A stretch of 64,000 nt of DNA from Streptomyces sp. NBC_00654 (GCF_026341775.1 NZ_JAPEOB010000002.1:1984001-2048000); one strand, 5' to 3'. Shown: positions 9,295 to 18,754, numbered from the stretch's first letter. The notes: a model not told the origin generated them from the letters alone. Made by a program: numbers and translations.

Positions 9295-10658
9295 CCGTCC
9301 GGCTGACCTGGGTGCAGCCCGAGGACCTGGTCGGCCATGAGCTGCGGCAGGCGGCGCAGGACGGCCGGGACGCGCGGGAGATCGAGCGGCGCTGGTACGG
9401 GGCGGGCGGCGCGCCCGCCCCGGAGCGCGCCGGCGCGTCCGAGCCGCCCACCGCACCCCGGCTGCGCGCACTGGCCGAGGAGCTGCTGGACGAACTCGCC
9501 CTGCTGGAATCCCCGTTGGCACCCCATGAGCCGACGGACCTGGCGGCGATCCGGGCGGCCTGTCCGCACTGGCCCGCCCCACCCGCCGGACGGCGTCCGG
9601 CCGATCCGGACCGGCTGCACGCCGCCTGGCTCGGCCGGGCCGCGGGCTGTCTGCTGGGCAAGCCGGTCGAGAAGCTGGAGCTGGCCGGCATCCGTGCCCT
9701 GGCCCGCGCCACCGGCAACTGGCCGCTCACCACCTGGTTCACCGCCAGGGGTGTACCCGCCGCGCTGCTGGAGCGATACCCGTGGAACCGGCGCTCGGCC
9801 GCCACCTCACTGGCCGAGAACATCGACGGCATGCCGGAGGACGACGACCTCGACCACCCCCTGCTCACCGTGCTGTTGCTCCGTCGCCATGGGCGCGGCT
9901 TCACCACGGCCGATCTCGCGCGGCTCTGGCTCGCCGAACTCCCGGCGGGCCGCGTCTTCACCGCCGAGCGCATCGCGTACCGCAATCTGCTGGACGGCAT
10001 CGAGCCGCCGGACACGGCACGCCACCGCAATCCGTTCCGTGAGTGGATCGGCGCCCAGATCCGGGCCGACGCCCATGGCTGGACGCACCCGGGCGACCCG
10101 GCCGCCGCTGCCGCCCAGGCCCACCGGGACGCGGTCCTCACCCACACCGCCAACGGGGTGTACGGGGCGATGTTCACCGCTGCCGCGCTCGCCGAGGCGG
10201 CCGGGGGCGGGAGCGATGTGCACGGGTGCCTGGCGGCCGGGCTGCGGGTGGTCCCGCCCCGCTCCCGGTACGCGCGGGCCGTCCGCCTCGGCATCGCGAC
10301 GGCCCGTGCGGAGGCGGAGTTCGACACGGTGGTGGACCGGCTGCACGCCGTGTACGCGGACACCCACCACTGGGTCCACGTCCTGCCCAACGCCGCGCTG
10401 CTGGCCGCGGCCCTCACCCATGCCGACGGGGACTTCACCCGTTCCGTCGGCTGCGCGGTATCGGGCGGCTGGGACACCGATTCCAACGGGGCGACGGCCG
10501 GTTCGCTCGCGGGACTGCTGGCCGGCCGGCCCGCTGCCCTGCCCGACCGCTTCACCGCCCCGCTGAAGAACCGCCTCGCCACCTCCGTAGCCGGTTTCGA
10601 CTCGACCGGTTTCGACACCCTCGCCGAACTGACCTATCAGGAAGCCACCCGCACATGA
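9291..10658 (+). CDS. ADP-ribosylglycohydrolase-fold protein 4, N-terminally extended and variant
   Basis: 455 residues from a GTG in a GTGA overlap. About 110 N-terminal residues (TWVQPEDLVGHELRQAA and on) precede the ARH core and match no domain I know. In the core the usual GDALG is replaced by GRAAGCLLGKPVE, the TDDT position reads EDDDLDHPLLT near 180, and the C-terminal motif is kept as GGWDTDSNGATAGSLAGLL. So the C-terminal metal ligands remain and the N-terminal ones are altered, roughly the reverse of protein 2. Function unknown. Proteins 2 and 4 could complement each other or act on different substrates, but nothing in the sequence proves that. Confidence 0.82.
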   Translation: MTVRLTWVQPEDLVGHELRQAAQDGRDAREIERRWYGAGGAPAPERAGASEPPTAPRLRALAEELLDELALLESPLAPHEPTDLAAIRAACPHWPAPPAGRRPADPDRLHAAWLGRAAGCLLGKPVEKLELAGIRALARATGNWPLTTWFTARGVPAALLERYPWNRRSAATSLAENIDGMPEDDDLDHPLLTVLLLRRHGRGFTTADLARLWLAELPAGRVFTAERIAYRNLLDGIEPPDTARHRNPFREWIGAQIRADAHGWTHPGDPAAAAAQAHRDAVLTHTANGVYGAMFTAAALAEAAGGGSDVHGCLAAGLRVVPPRSRYARAVRLGIATARAEAEFDTVVDRLHAVYADTHHWVHVLPNAALLAAALTHADGDFTRSVGCAVSGGWDTDSNGATAGSLAGLLAGRPAALPDRFTAPLKNRLATSVAGFDSTGFDTLAELTYQEATRT

Positions 10659-10777
10659 CCGGCATCGCAGCGCTCCCGTGCCCGGGGAGCACGGACGGCC
10701 CCACCCCCTCCCCCGTCCCGCCGCCGCCCGGCGCCTCCCCGTCCATGCCGTACCGAAGCGAGAGCGATGCCGCGTGA
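10655..10777 (+). CDS. Possible 40-residue coupled ORF between ARH4 and the CoA-transferase
   Basis: A 40-codon frame whose ATG lies in an ATGA overlap with the ARH4 stop and whose TGA lies in a GTGA overlap with the GTG of the CoA-transferase. It fills the whole gap between the two genes. 37 of 40 codons end in G or C, like real genes here, although composition alone would favour that. The peptide is Pro/Ser-rich (VPPPPGASPSMPYRSESDAA at the end) with no known domain. The simplest role is to carry ribosomes across the gap (translational coupling); a functional micropeptide is possible. Confidence 0.4.
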   Translation: MTGIAALPCPGSTDGPTPSPVPPPPGASPSMPYRSESDAA

Positions 10778-11973
10778 ATCACCCCGCAGAAGGACCCCTG
10801 ACCGGTCTGAAGGTCCTCGACATCGCCACCCTGTTCGCCGGACCGCTCGCGGCCACGATGCTCGGTGACTTCGGGGCCGAGGTCATCAAGGTCGAGCATC
10901 CGCGCCGCCCCGACCCCTCGCGCGGGCACGGCCCCGCCAAGGACGGCGTCGGACTGTGGTGGAAGCTGCTCGGCCGCAACAAGCGCAATCTGACCCTGGA
11001 CCTGTCCGCCCCCGGCGGCCGGGACGTCCTGCTGCGGCTGGCGGCGGACAGCGATGTGATCATCGAGAACTTCCGGCCGGGAACCCTGGAGCGCTGGGGC
11101 ATCGGCTGGGAGGAGCTGCGGGCCGTCAACCCCCGTCTGGTCCTGGCCCGCGTCACCGGCTTCGGCCAGTTCGGCCCGTACGCGCACCGCCCCGGCTTCG
11201 GCACCCTGGCCGAGGCGATGAGCGGCTTCGCGGCGATCACCGGGGAGCCGGACGGGCCGCCCACCCTGCCGCCGTTCGGGCTCGCCGACTCGATCGCGGC
11301 GCTCGCCACCGCGTACGCGGTGATGGCCGCGCTCGCCGGGCGCGACCGCACCGGCGAGGGCCAGGTCGTCGACCTGGCGATCATCGAACCGATCCTGACG
11401 GTGCTGGGCCCGCAGCCCCTCTGGTACGACCAGCTCGGCTACGTCCAGCAGCGCACCGGGAACCGCTCCCGCAACAACGCCCCGCGCAACACCTACCGCA
11501 CCGGGGACGGCCACTGGGTCGCCGTGTCCACCTCCGCGCAGTCGGTCGCCGAACGGGTCATGCGGCTGGTCGGCCGCCCGGAACTGATCGACGAGCCGTG
11601 GTTCGGCGCGGGCACCACCCGTGCCGAGCACACCGAGGAGCTGGACGAGGCCGTCGGCAACTGGATCGCCCGGCACACCCGGGAGGAGGCCCTGACCGCG
11701 TTCGAGAAGGCGGAGGCGGCCATCGCACCGATCCAGGACGTACGGGAGGTGATGGAGGATCCGCAGTACCGGGCCCTGGACACCCTCACCGAGATCGACG
11801 ACCCGGAGCTGGGGCCCCTGCGGATGCAGAACGTCCTCTTCCGGCTGTCCGGGACACCGGGAGCGATCCGCTGGGCGGGCCGCCCGCACGGCGCGGACAC
11901 CGAGGAGATCCTCGCCGGGCTCGGCCTGTCGGCCCCCGACATCATGGATCTGCGCGCACAGGGAGCCCTGTGA
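10774..11973 (+). CDS. CaiB/BaiF-type (family III) CoA-transferase
   Basis: 399 residues. Family III CoA-transferases move CoA between carboxylic acids through an aspartyl-CoA thioester. Family features seen: LTGLKVLDIATLFAGPLAATMLGDFGAEVIKVE at the start, NKRNLTLDL, the VIIENFRPGTLERWG segment, and the C-terminal GRPHGADTEEILAGLGL. GTG 10774 is the only start that removes an unconserved leader encoded in the upstream gap. It ends in a GTGA overlap with the CoA lyase gene, so the two products probably act in sequence: activation of an acid to its CoA ester, then cleavage or hydrolysis. The acid substrate cannot be read from sequence. Confidence 0.88.
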   Translation: MNHPAEGPLTGLKVLDIATLFAGPLAATMLGDFGAEVIKVEHPRRPDPSRGHGPAKDGVGLWWKLLGRNKRNLTLDLSAPGGRDVLLRLAADSDVIIENFRPGTLERWGIGWEELRAVNPRLVLARVTGFGQFGPYAHRPGFGTLAEAMSGFAAITGEPDGPPTLPPFGLADSIAALATAYAVMAALAGRDRTGEGQVVDLAIIEPILTVLGPQPLWYDQLGYVQQRTGNRSRNNAPRNTYRTGDGHWVAVSTSAQSVAERVMRLVGRPELIDEPWFGAGTTRAEHTEELDEAVGNWIARHTREEALTAFEKAEAAIAPIQDVREVMEDPQYRALDTLTEIDDPELGPLRMQNVLFRLSGTPGAIRWAGRPHGADTEEILAGLGLSAPDIMDLRAQGAL

Positions 11974-12824
11974 CCTCCCTGTTCGTCCCCCTGACCTGGC
12001 TCTACGTACCCGGGGACCGGCCGGACGTGGTGCGCAAGGCACTCGGCTCGGGAGCGGACGTGGTGATCGTCGACCTGGAGGACGCGGTCGCACCGGACCG
12101 CAAGGAGTACGCGCGGGCGGCCACCGCCGAACTCCTCGCCGACCCGGTCACCGCCGCCCCGGGCACGGTACCGGTCCATGTCCGGGTGCACGGCGAGGAC
12201 GACGTACGGGCCCTGGCCGGGCTGCCGGGTCTCTCCGGTCTGCGGCTGCCGAAGATCACGCATTCGGTCTCCGTGCACCATGTGGCGGCGGTGGCCCCCG
12301 GTGTGCCGCTGTATCCGCTGCTCGAATCGGCGCTCGCGATCGAGCACGCCTACTCGATCGCGACGGCCCACGCGGAGGTGCGGGGCATCGGACTGGGCGA
12401 GGCCGACCTCCGGGCCGATCTGGGTGTACGGGAGGACGCCGGGCTGGACTGGCCGCGCAGCCGTACCGTGGTCGCCGCGCGGGCCGCCGGTCTGCCGCCG
12501 CCCGCGCAGTCGGTCTTCCCGGACGTCCGGGACCTGGACGGGCTGTGGACGTCCTGCGGCCGGGCGCGGGCGCTGGGGATGCTCGGCCGGGCGGCGATCC
12601 ACCCCCGGCAGCTGGCGGTGATCGAGCGGGCCTTCCTGCCGACGGCGCGGGAGATCGAGGCGGCCGAGGAGATCGTGGCCGCCTCGGCGGTGGACGCGGG
12701 TGCGCTGGCGCTGCCGGACGGGAGGTTCGTGGACGCGGCGGTGGTGGCATCGGCGCGCCGGACACTGGCCCTGGGACAGCGGAACGCCGGACGGGTCGGC
12801 AGTACCGATCCGTCCGGCGTCTGA
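11970..12824 (+). CDS. HpcH/HpaI-family CoA ester lyase (CitE-like)
   Basis: 284 residues, TIM-barrel family of citrate lyase beta subunit, malyl-CoA and related lyases or thioesterases. Motifs: LYVPGDRPDVVRKAL, the Mg2+-binding region DVVIVDLEDAVAPDRK with conserved Glu and Asp, RLPKITH, LLESALAIEHAYSIA, GEADLRADLG and GRAAIHPRQLAVIERAF. No citE operon partners (citD, citF) are nearby, so this is a stand-alone CitE-like enzyme and not citrate lyase. The GTG at 11970 overlaps the CoA-transferase stop. It is the last gene of the operon and is convergent with lgt. Confidence 0.88.
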   Translation: MTSLFVPLTWLYVPGDRPDVVRKALGSGADVVIVDLEDAVAPDRKEYARAATAELLADPVTAAPGTVPVHVRVHGEDDVRALAGLPGLSGLRLPKITHSVSVHHVAAVAPGVPLYPLLESALAIEHAYSIATAHAEVRGIGLGEADLRADLGVREDAGLDWPRSRTVVAARAAGLPPPAQSVFPDVRDLDGLWTSCGRARALGMLGRAAIHPRQLAVIERAFLPTAREIEAAEEIVAASAVDAGALALPDGRFVDAAVVASARRTLALGQRNAGRVGSTDPSGV

Positions 12825-12836
12825 GCGGAACAGAGT

Positions 12837-12850
12837 GCGCCCGCGGGCGC
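12837..12850. terminator. Short palindrome between convergent CoA lyase gene and lgt
   Basis: Perfect 14-base palindrome GCGCCCGCGGGCGC in the 28-base gap between two converging genes. It could serve as a bidirectional terminator, but it has almost no loop and no T-tract. Confidence 0.4.
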
Positions 12851-12852
12851 GG

Positions 12853-13887
12853 TCAGAGCTTCTTGGCCGCCTCGGGGGCGCCGTCCTTCTCCGCGTCACC
12901 GGTCCCGGCGTCACCGGTCCCGGCGTCGGCCTTGACCTCGGCCTCGGTGGCCATGTCGGTGGCGTCGGGCTCGGCGTCCTTCGCGTCGGTGTCCTTCGCG
13001 GCCGTGTCCTTCGCGGCCGTGTCCTCGGCGTCGCCGTCCTTGGCGCCGGCGTCACCTTCCGTGTCGGTGTCCGTCGCGCCCGGCTCGACGATCTCCTCGC
13101 GTCCGGGACGTACCTTCGCCGAGATCACGATGTACACGACGGCGAGGACGAACACGATGATCGCGGTCCATACGTTGAGGCGCAGCCCCAGCACGTGGTG
13201 GGCCTCGTCGACCCGCATGTACTCGATCCAGGCACGGCCCGCGCAGTACGCCGCGACGTACAGCGCGAAGACCCGTCCGTGGCCGAGCTTGAAGCGGCGG
13301 TCGGCCCAGATCACCAGCAGCGCGACGCCGACGCACCACAGCGACTCGTACAGGAAGGTCGGGTGGTAGGTGCCCGCGACCCGGTTCGGGCCCTCGCTGA
13401 TCTCCAGCGCCCACGGGAGGTCGGTCGGCTTGCCGTACAGCTCCTGGTTGAACCAGTTGCCCCAGCGGCCGATGGCCTGGGCGAGGGCGATACCGGGGGC
13501 CAGGGCGTCGGCCCAGGCGGGGAGCGGAATCCCGCGCCTGCGGCAGCCGATCCAGGCGCCGACCGCGCCGAGCGCGATCGCGCCCCAGATTCCGAGGCCG
13601 CCTTCCCAGATCTTGAAGGCGTCGACCCAGTTCTCACCGTCGCTGAAGTACAGCTGATAGTCGGTGATGACGTGGTACAGCCGGCCGCCGACGAGGCCGA
13701 AGGGCACGGCCCAGACGGCGATGTCGGCGACGGTGCCGGATCTGCCGCCCCGGGCGACCCAGCGCTTGTTGCCGAACCAGACGGCGACAAAGACACCGAT
13801 GATGATGCAGAACGCGTAGCCGCGAAGCGGGATCGGGCCGAGATCGATCACGCCGGTCGACGGGCTGGGAATGAAGGCAAGGTTCAT
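12853..13887 (-). CDS. lgt: Prolipoprotein diacylglyceryl transferase
   Basis: 344 residues. Lgt transfers diacylglycerol from phosphatidylglycerol to the lipobox cysteine of prolipoproteins, the first maturation step (LspA, also in this window, follows). Conserved features: LRGYAFCIIIGVF, GLVGGRLYHVITD (the His-containing HGGL-type region), the family signature GRWGNWFNQELYG, and the C-terminal LYVAAYCAGRAWIEYMR. Seven hydrophobic segments are visible up to about residue 265. The last ~75 residues form an unusual acidic Asp/Ala/Lys/Thr tail with AAKDT and AGTGD repeats, probably cytoplasmic and disordered. ATG 13887 starts at the conserved MNLAFIPSP. The DsbA-like gene lies 121 bases upstream on the same strand. 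Confidence 0.95.
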   Translation of the reverse strand: MNLAFIPSPSTGVIDLGPIPLRGYAFCIIIGVFVAVWFGNKRWVARGGRSGTVADIAVWAVPFGLVGGRLYHVITDYQLYFSDGENWVDAFKIWEGGLGIWGAIALGAVGAWIGCRRRGIPLPAWADALAPGIALAQAIGRWGNWFNQELYGKPTDLPWALEISEGPNRVAGTYHPTFLYESLWCVGVALLVIWADRRFKLGHGRVFALYVAAYCAGRAWIEYMRVDEAHHVLGLRLNVWTAIIVFVLAVVYIVISAKVRPGREEIVEPGATDTDTEGDAGAKDGDAEDTAAKDTAAKDTDAKDAEPDATDMATEAEVKADAGTGDAGTGDAEKDGAPEAAKKL

Positions 13888-14008
13888 GACGGGGTCGACG
13901 CTACCTTGCCGGGCGGGAGGTACGGCAGGCCACCCGGCAACGTCTGGGTAACGAGGCGGCCGCCGGCCCGCCGCCCCGTACCCCTGCCAGGAGCCCGGAA
14001 GGGCCGGA

Positions 14009-14833
14009 TCAGGAAGCCGAGGGGGCCGGGGTGGCCGTGCCCGGCTTCTTGCCCTTGTTGGCCTCGGCGACCCACTTCTTGAGGTTCTCGGGGGAGATCT
14101 GCTCGTCGCCCTTCGTCGGGAAGACCGACACACCGTTGAGCAGGGCGGTGGGAGTGCCCTGGAATCCGCCGTTGCGGAACGCGGTGTCGGACTTGGTGAC
14201 CCAGCTGTCGTGCTTGCCGCTCTCCACGCAGCTGCGGAAGCCGGGCGTGTCGAGGCCCTCGACCTTGCCCGCCAGCTCGATCAGCTTGCTGTTCCGGCCG
14301 AAGGCGTCATCGGCCTCGGCGGGCTGGTTGCTGTAGAGGACGTCGTGGTACGCGGGGAACTTGCCGACGTCCTGGGCGCAGGCGGCGGCGTTGGCGGCGC
14401 GCAGCGAGCCGGTACCGCCGAGATTCCCGTCGATGATCGTGGCGAGGTGGTACTCCACCTTGATCTGGCCGCTGTCCGCCAGCTCCGCGATCGTGTCCCG
14501 GAAGGCGGTCTCGAACTGGGCGCAGACCGGGCAGCGGAAGTCCTCCCAGATCGTGAGCGTGGACGGTGCGTCGCTCGCCCCGACCGGGATGGTGAGCTCG
14601 TCCTTCCCGGTGGCGCCCGAGGGAGCGACCACCGGGCCCGCCCCGCTGTCGCCGTCGTCGTCGCCCGCGTTGGCGGCGATCAGTCCGATCACGGCCGCCA
14701 GGGCCAGCACTCCGACCACCGCGGCCGAGACGATCAGCGTGCGCCGGCGGCGCTCGCGCGCCTTGTCCCGCTCGCGCTGCTGGGCCAGGCGCTCACGCGC
14801 GCTTCTGTTTCCCTCAGGGTTCTTCTCGCTCAC
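14009..14833 (-). CDS. Membrane-anchored DsbA-like thioredoxin-fold protein
   Basis: 274 residues: a basic cytoplasmic N-terminus (RERLAQQRERDKARERRRR), one transmembrane segment (about 33-53), a Gly/Asp linker, then a thioredoxin-4 domain with the redox motif FRCPVC near residue 105 and a cis-Pro-type GFQGTPTALLNG loop later. It should face outside and handle thiol-disulfide exchange in secreted proteins. I chose GTG 14833 (protein VSEKNPEGN) because the longer frame reads through the palindrome upstream. It is paralogous to the protein at 46023. It lies between trpA and lgt on the same strand but is separated from trpA by a strong hairpin. Confidence 0.85.
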   Translation of the reverse strand: MSEKNPEGNRSARERLAQQRERDKARERRRRTLIVSAAVVGVLALAAVIGLIAANAGDDDGDSGAGPVVAPSGATGKDELTIPVGASDAPSTLTIWEDFRCPVCAQFETAFRDTIAELADSGQIKVEYHLATIIDGNLGGTGSLRAANAAACAQDVGKFPAYHDVLYSNQPAEADDAFGRNSKLIELAGKVEGLDTPGFRSCVESGKHDSWVTKSDTAFRNGGFQGTPTALLNGVSVFPTKGDEQISPENLKKWVAEANKGKKPGTATPAPSAS

Positions 14834-14847
14834 ACCCGCAGCAACGA

Positions 14848-14877
14848 ACCGGGGAGGCACGCGCGTGCCTCCCCGGT
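14848..14877 (-). terminator. Perfect 30-base palindrome after trpA
   Basis: Arms ACCGGGGAGGCAC and GTGCCTCCCCGGT around GCGC form a 13-bp stem. It starts about 30 bases past the trpA stop and ends 15 bases before the DsbA-like GTG, so it most likely ends trp transcription. No T-run follows, as is usual in Streptomyces. Confidence 0.75.
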
Positions 14878-14908
14878 CCGGTTCCACCCGTTCGGGTGAT
14901 GTCTGGTA

Positions 14909-15726
14909 TCAGCGCTTTCGAACACCTTCGGCCAGTTCGCCCGCCAGGGCGCGGACGGCGGCGAGACCCGCCGCCTCGTCGGGGGCGTCCAGCATGCCCT
15001 TGACGAAGGCCGAGCCGACGATCACCCCGTCGGCGAACCCGGCGACCTCGGCGGCCTGCTCGGCGTTGGAGACGCCGAGGCCGACGCAGACGGGCAGGTC
15101 CGTGGTGGCGCGGGTGCGGCGCACCAGGTTCTGGGCCTCGTCGCCGACCGACTCACGGGTGCCGGTGACCCCCATGAGCGAGGCGGCGTACACGAAGCCG
15201 GAGCCCGCCGCCGTGATGGTGGCCAGACGCGCGTCCCGGCTGCTGGGCGCGACGACGAACACGGTCGCGAGGCCGTGCTTGTCCGCGTGTTCGCGCCAGG
15301 TCGCGGACTCCTGGACCGGCAGGTCGGGCAGGATGCACCCGGCTCCGCCCGCCTCGGCCAGCTCGGCGGTGAAGCGCTCGATGCCGTACCGGTCGATGGG
15401 GTTCCAGTAGGTCATGATCAGGATCGGGGCACCGGTCGCCTCGTACGCCTCGCGGACCGTGCGCATCACGTCGGCGATTCTGACCCCGCCGCGCAGGGCG
15501 ATGTCGTCGGCGGTCTGGATGACCGGGCCGTCGAGCACCGGGTCGCTGTGCGGCAGTCCCACCTCGACGATGTCCGCGCCGCCCGCGACGACGGCCTTGA
15601 CCGCCTCGATGCCTCCGTCGACGGTCGGGAACCCGGCCGGGAGGTACGCGATCAGCGCCGCCCGGTCCTCCGCCCCGGCCTTGGCCAGCGTCGAGCTCAG
15701 CAGGTCCCTGTTTCCGCTCTGCGTGC

Positions 15727-15730
<4 letters not shown>
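14909..15730 (-). CDS. trpA: Tryptophan synthase alpha chain
   Basis: 273 residues. Cleaves indole-3-glycerol phosphate to indole and glyceraldehyde 3-phosphate; indole is channelled to TrpB. The sequence shows [10 protein letters not shown], the catalytic Glu in [18 protein letters not shown], the family Asp in [10 protein letters not shown], and [10 protein letters not shown] with [13 protein letters not shown] for phosphate binding. Full length for the family. GTG 15730 overlaps the trpB stop (GTGA), so the two are translationally coupled. Last gene of the trpC-trpM-trpB-trpA run. Confidence 0.97.
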
Positions 15731-16962
<1,232 letters not shown>

Positions 16963-17098
16963 CCGACGTGCTCCTTGGCATGGCAACGGGTGGGTTCACC
17001 GTATGCGCCGTGAGCGGAGCGCCACCGCGACCGGGACCGGTCGGGGCGGTGCGGTCGTACGTACGCGTGTGTGGTGCGGGTACGTCGGCCGGGGCTCG

Positions 17099-17314
17099 CT
17101 ACAGCGCGGACCCCGTGCGCCATCGCATGCCGTTGACCTGGCCGGGTTCGTCACCGATGACGTACCGCACCCGCCGGCCGTGCACACGCCGGGCGGGGGC
17201 GCGGCAGCCGCGTGGGCGGCAGCCGCGCGCCAGCGGGGCGTGCGGAACCCGGGCGCCCGCGTCGGCGGGGCGCGGGCCCGGCCGGGTGCGGGACACGGAG
17301 CGGTGGGCGGACAC
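17099..17314 (-). CDS. trpM: TrpM-like small Trp-biosynthesis modulator
   Basis: A 71-residue basic protein between trpC and trpB, where streptomycetes carry trpM (trpX), a small gene reported to modulate tryptophan synthesis and development in S. coelicolor. The conserved-looking part is the C-terminal half, RGCRPRGCRAPARRVHGRR followed by VRYVIGDEPGQVNGMRW. The paired GCRPRGCRAP cysteines are notable. Identification rests on position and on resemblance recalled from the family. GTG 17314, eight bases past the trpC stop, is my choice; GTG 17296 gives 65 residues. Neither has a strong Shine-Dalgarno, so coupling to trpC is likely. Confidence 0.65.
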   Translation of the reverse strand: MSAHRSVSRTRPGPRPADAGARVPHAPLARGCRPRGCRAPARRVHGRRVRYVIGDEPGQVNGMRWRTGSAL

Positions 17315-17322
17315 GGGCCGGG

Positions 17323-18132
17323 TCAGCCCCGTCCGTGCCGGAGCGCCGGGTGGGCGCCCGCGGCGACCAGATCGGCGACGGCGGCGCGCGGGTCGCGGCC
17401 GGTGACCAGGGACTCGCCGACGAGCACGGCGTCCGCGCCCGCGTTGGCGTAGGCGATGAGGTCGTGCGGGCCGCGGACGCCGGACTCGGCGACCTTGACG
17501 ATGTGGTCCGGGATCTCGGGGGCCACCCGCTCGAAGGTGGAGCGGTCGACCTTGAGGTCCTTCAGATTGCGCGCGTTGACACCGATGATCTTCGCTCCGG
17601 CGTCCACGGCGCGCTCCGCCTCCTCCTCGTCGTGCGCCTCGACGAGCGGCGTCAGGCCGATCGACTCGGCGCGCTCGATCAGCGAGACCAGGGCCTGCTG
17701 GTCGAGGGCGGCGACGATCAGCAGGGCGAGGTCGGCGCCGTAGGCGCGGGCCTCCCACAGCTGGTACGAGGTGACGATGAAGTCCTTGCGCAGGACCGGG
17801 ATGTCGACCTTGGCGCGGACGGCCTCCAGGTCGGCGAGCGAGCCGCCGAAGCGGCGCTCCTCGGTGAGGACCGAGATGACGGACGCGCCGCCCGCCTCGT
17901 AGTCGGCGGCGAGTGCGGCCGGGTCGGCGATCGCGGCAAGCGCCCCCTTGGAGGGGGACGAGCGCTTGACCTCGCAGATGACGGTGACGCCCTCGCCGCG
18001 CAGTGCGGCGACCCCGTCCTTGGCCTGGGGAGCGCGGGCCGCGCGCTCCTTCAGCTGGTCGAGGCTGACGCGCGCCTGCCGCTCCGCGAGGTCGGCGCGT
18101 ACGCCGTCGATGATCTCGTCGAGCACACTCAC
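17323..18132 (-). CDS. trpC: Indole-3-glycerol phosphate synthase
   Basis: 269 residues, (beta/alpha)8 barrel that decarboxylates and closes CdRP to indole-3-glycerol phosphate. Seen: the catalytic Lys in [23 protein letters not shown], the second Lys in [29 protein letters not shown] and [13 protein letters not shown], with ESGVRGPHD near the end. GTG 18132 follows AAGGGG and begins the conserved [18 protein letters not shown]. An upstream 40-codon frame ends in a GTGA overlap with this start. Confidence 0.97.
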   Translation of the reverse strand: MSVLDEIIDGVRADLAERQARVSLDQLKERAARAPQAKDGVAALRGEGVTVICEVKRSSPSKGALAAIADPAALAADYEAGGASVISVLTEERRFGGSLADLEAVRAKVDIPVLRKDFIVTSYQLWEARAYGADLALLIVAALDQQALVSLIERAESIGLTPLVEAHDEEEAERAVDAGAKIIGVNARNLKDLKVDRSTFERVAPEIPDHIVKVAESGVRGPHDLIAYANAGADAVLVGESLVTGRDPRAAVADLVAAGAHPALRHGRG

Positions 18133-18251
18133 GCGAGCGGCCCCCTTCCGGAACGGTGATGAGGGAACAGGATCGGCCGTACCGATGGTATCCGCAGCGG
18201 GCCGCAGGGTTCGCATCCGGCCACGATGCGTCCCACTACCTGGGCATTCAT
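18129..18251 (-). CDS. Doubtful 40-residue ORF upstream of trpC
   Basis: The ATG (18251) lies in an ATGA overlap with the DUF2752 gene and the TGA lies in a GTGA overlap with trpC, so it spans the gap exactly. It has no Trp codon, so it is not a classic trp attenuator peptide. Only about 70 percent of codons end in G or C, well below neighbouring genes, and the stretch probably also contains promoter sequence. I list it as a possible coupling frame and doubt that it makes a stable product. Confidence 0.2.
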   Translation of the reverse strand: MNAQVVGRIVAGCEPCGPLRIPSVRPILFPHHRSGRGPLA

Positions 18252-18754
18252 GGCGCCAGGGCGGAGCCGAAGGGCAGGTTCCGGACGACGGAGAAGATCA
18301 GCAGCAGCGCGCCGATCCCCCACCAGTAGACCGGTGCCAGACCGATCCGCAGGGGCTTTCCGCGGCCCGCGCGGACCATCCAGAGCACCCACACGGCGGC
18401 GAAGAGGAAGTAGCCGACGACGGCCACGGCGTTGGCGCCGAACGCGGTCCCGATGTCTCCGTGGGCGAAGGCGTAGGCGCTGCGCAGCCCGCCGCAGCCG
18501 GGGCAGTACAGCCCGGTGAGCCCCAGCAGCGGGCAGACCGGGTAGTGGCCGGGTTCGTTGGGGTCGAACGTGGCGACGTATCCGAAGGCGCCGACGACGC
18601 CGGCCAGGATGCCCACGGGCGTGGCGAACCGGCGCAGGCGTGAGGCGGGCCCCGGTGGCCGCGCGGGGCCGGGCGCGTACGCCGCCCCGGGGTCGGGGGG
18701 CGGGGCTGCGGCGGGAGAAGGCGAGGCGTCCACCCGCTGATTGTCCACGCTCAT
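18248..18754 (-). CDS. DUF2752 membrane protein
   Basis: 168 residues with a Pro/Ala-rich N-terminus followed by three or four hydrophobic segments. The family signature is clear: [16 protein letters not shown] with a following [11 protein letters not shown], i.e. the conserved CP-x-TG-x-CPxCG-x-R pattern. DUF2752 has no established function; the cysteines suggest metal or redox chemistry. It sits between trp genes, a conserved streptomycete position. ATG 18754 has no Shine-Dalgarno, and a hairpin begins six bases upstream; GTG at codon 3 or 8 could be the real start. Confidence 0.75.
   Translation of the reverse strand: MSVDNQRVDASPSPAAAPPPDPGAAYAPGPARPPGPASRLRRFATPVGILAGVVGAFGYVATFDPNEPGHYPVCPLLGLTGLYCPGCGGLRSAYAFAHGDIGTAFGANAVAVVGYFLFAAVWVLWMVRAGRGKPLRIGLAPVYWWGIGALLLIFSVVRNLPFGSALAP

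Noticed and set aside
5638..10658. ARH genes as a DraG-type nitrogenase control system
   Set aside because: No nitrogenase, draT or nitrogen-fixation gene in the window, and two of the four proteins have altered metal sites.
18129..18251. trp attenuator leader peptide before trpC
   Set aside because: The frame has no Trp codon and no terminator/antiterminator pair follows.
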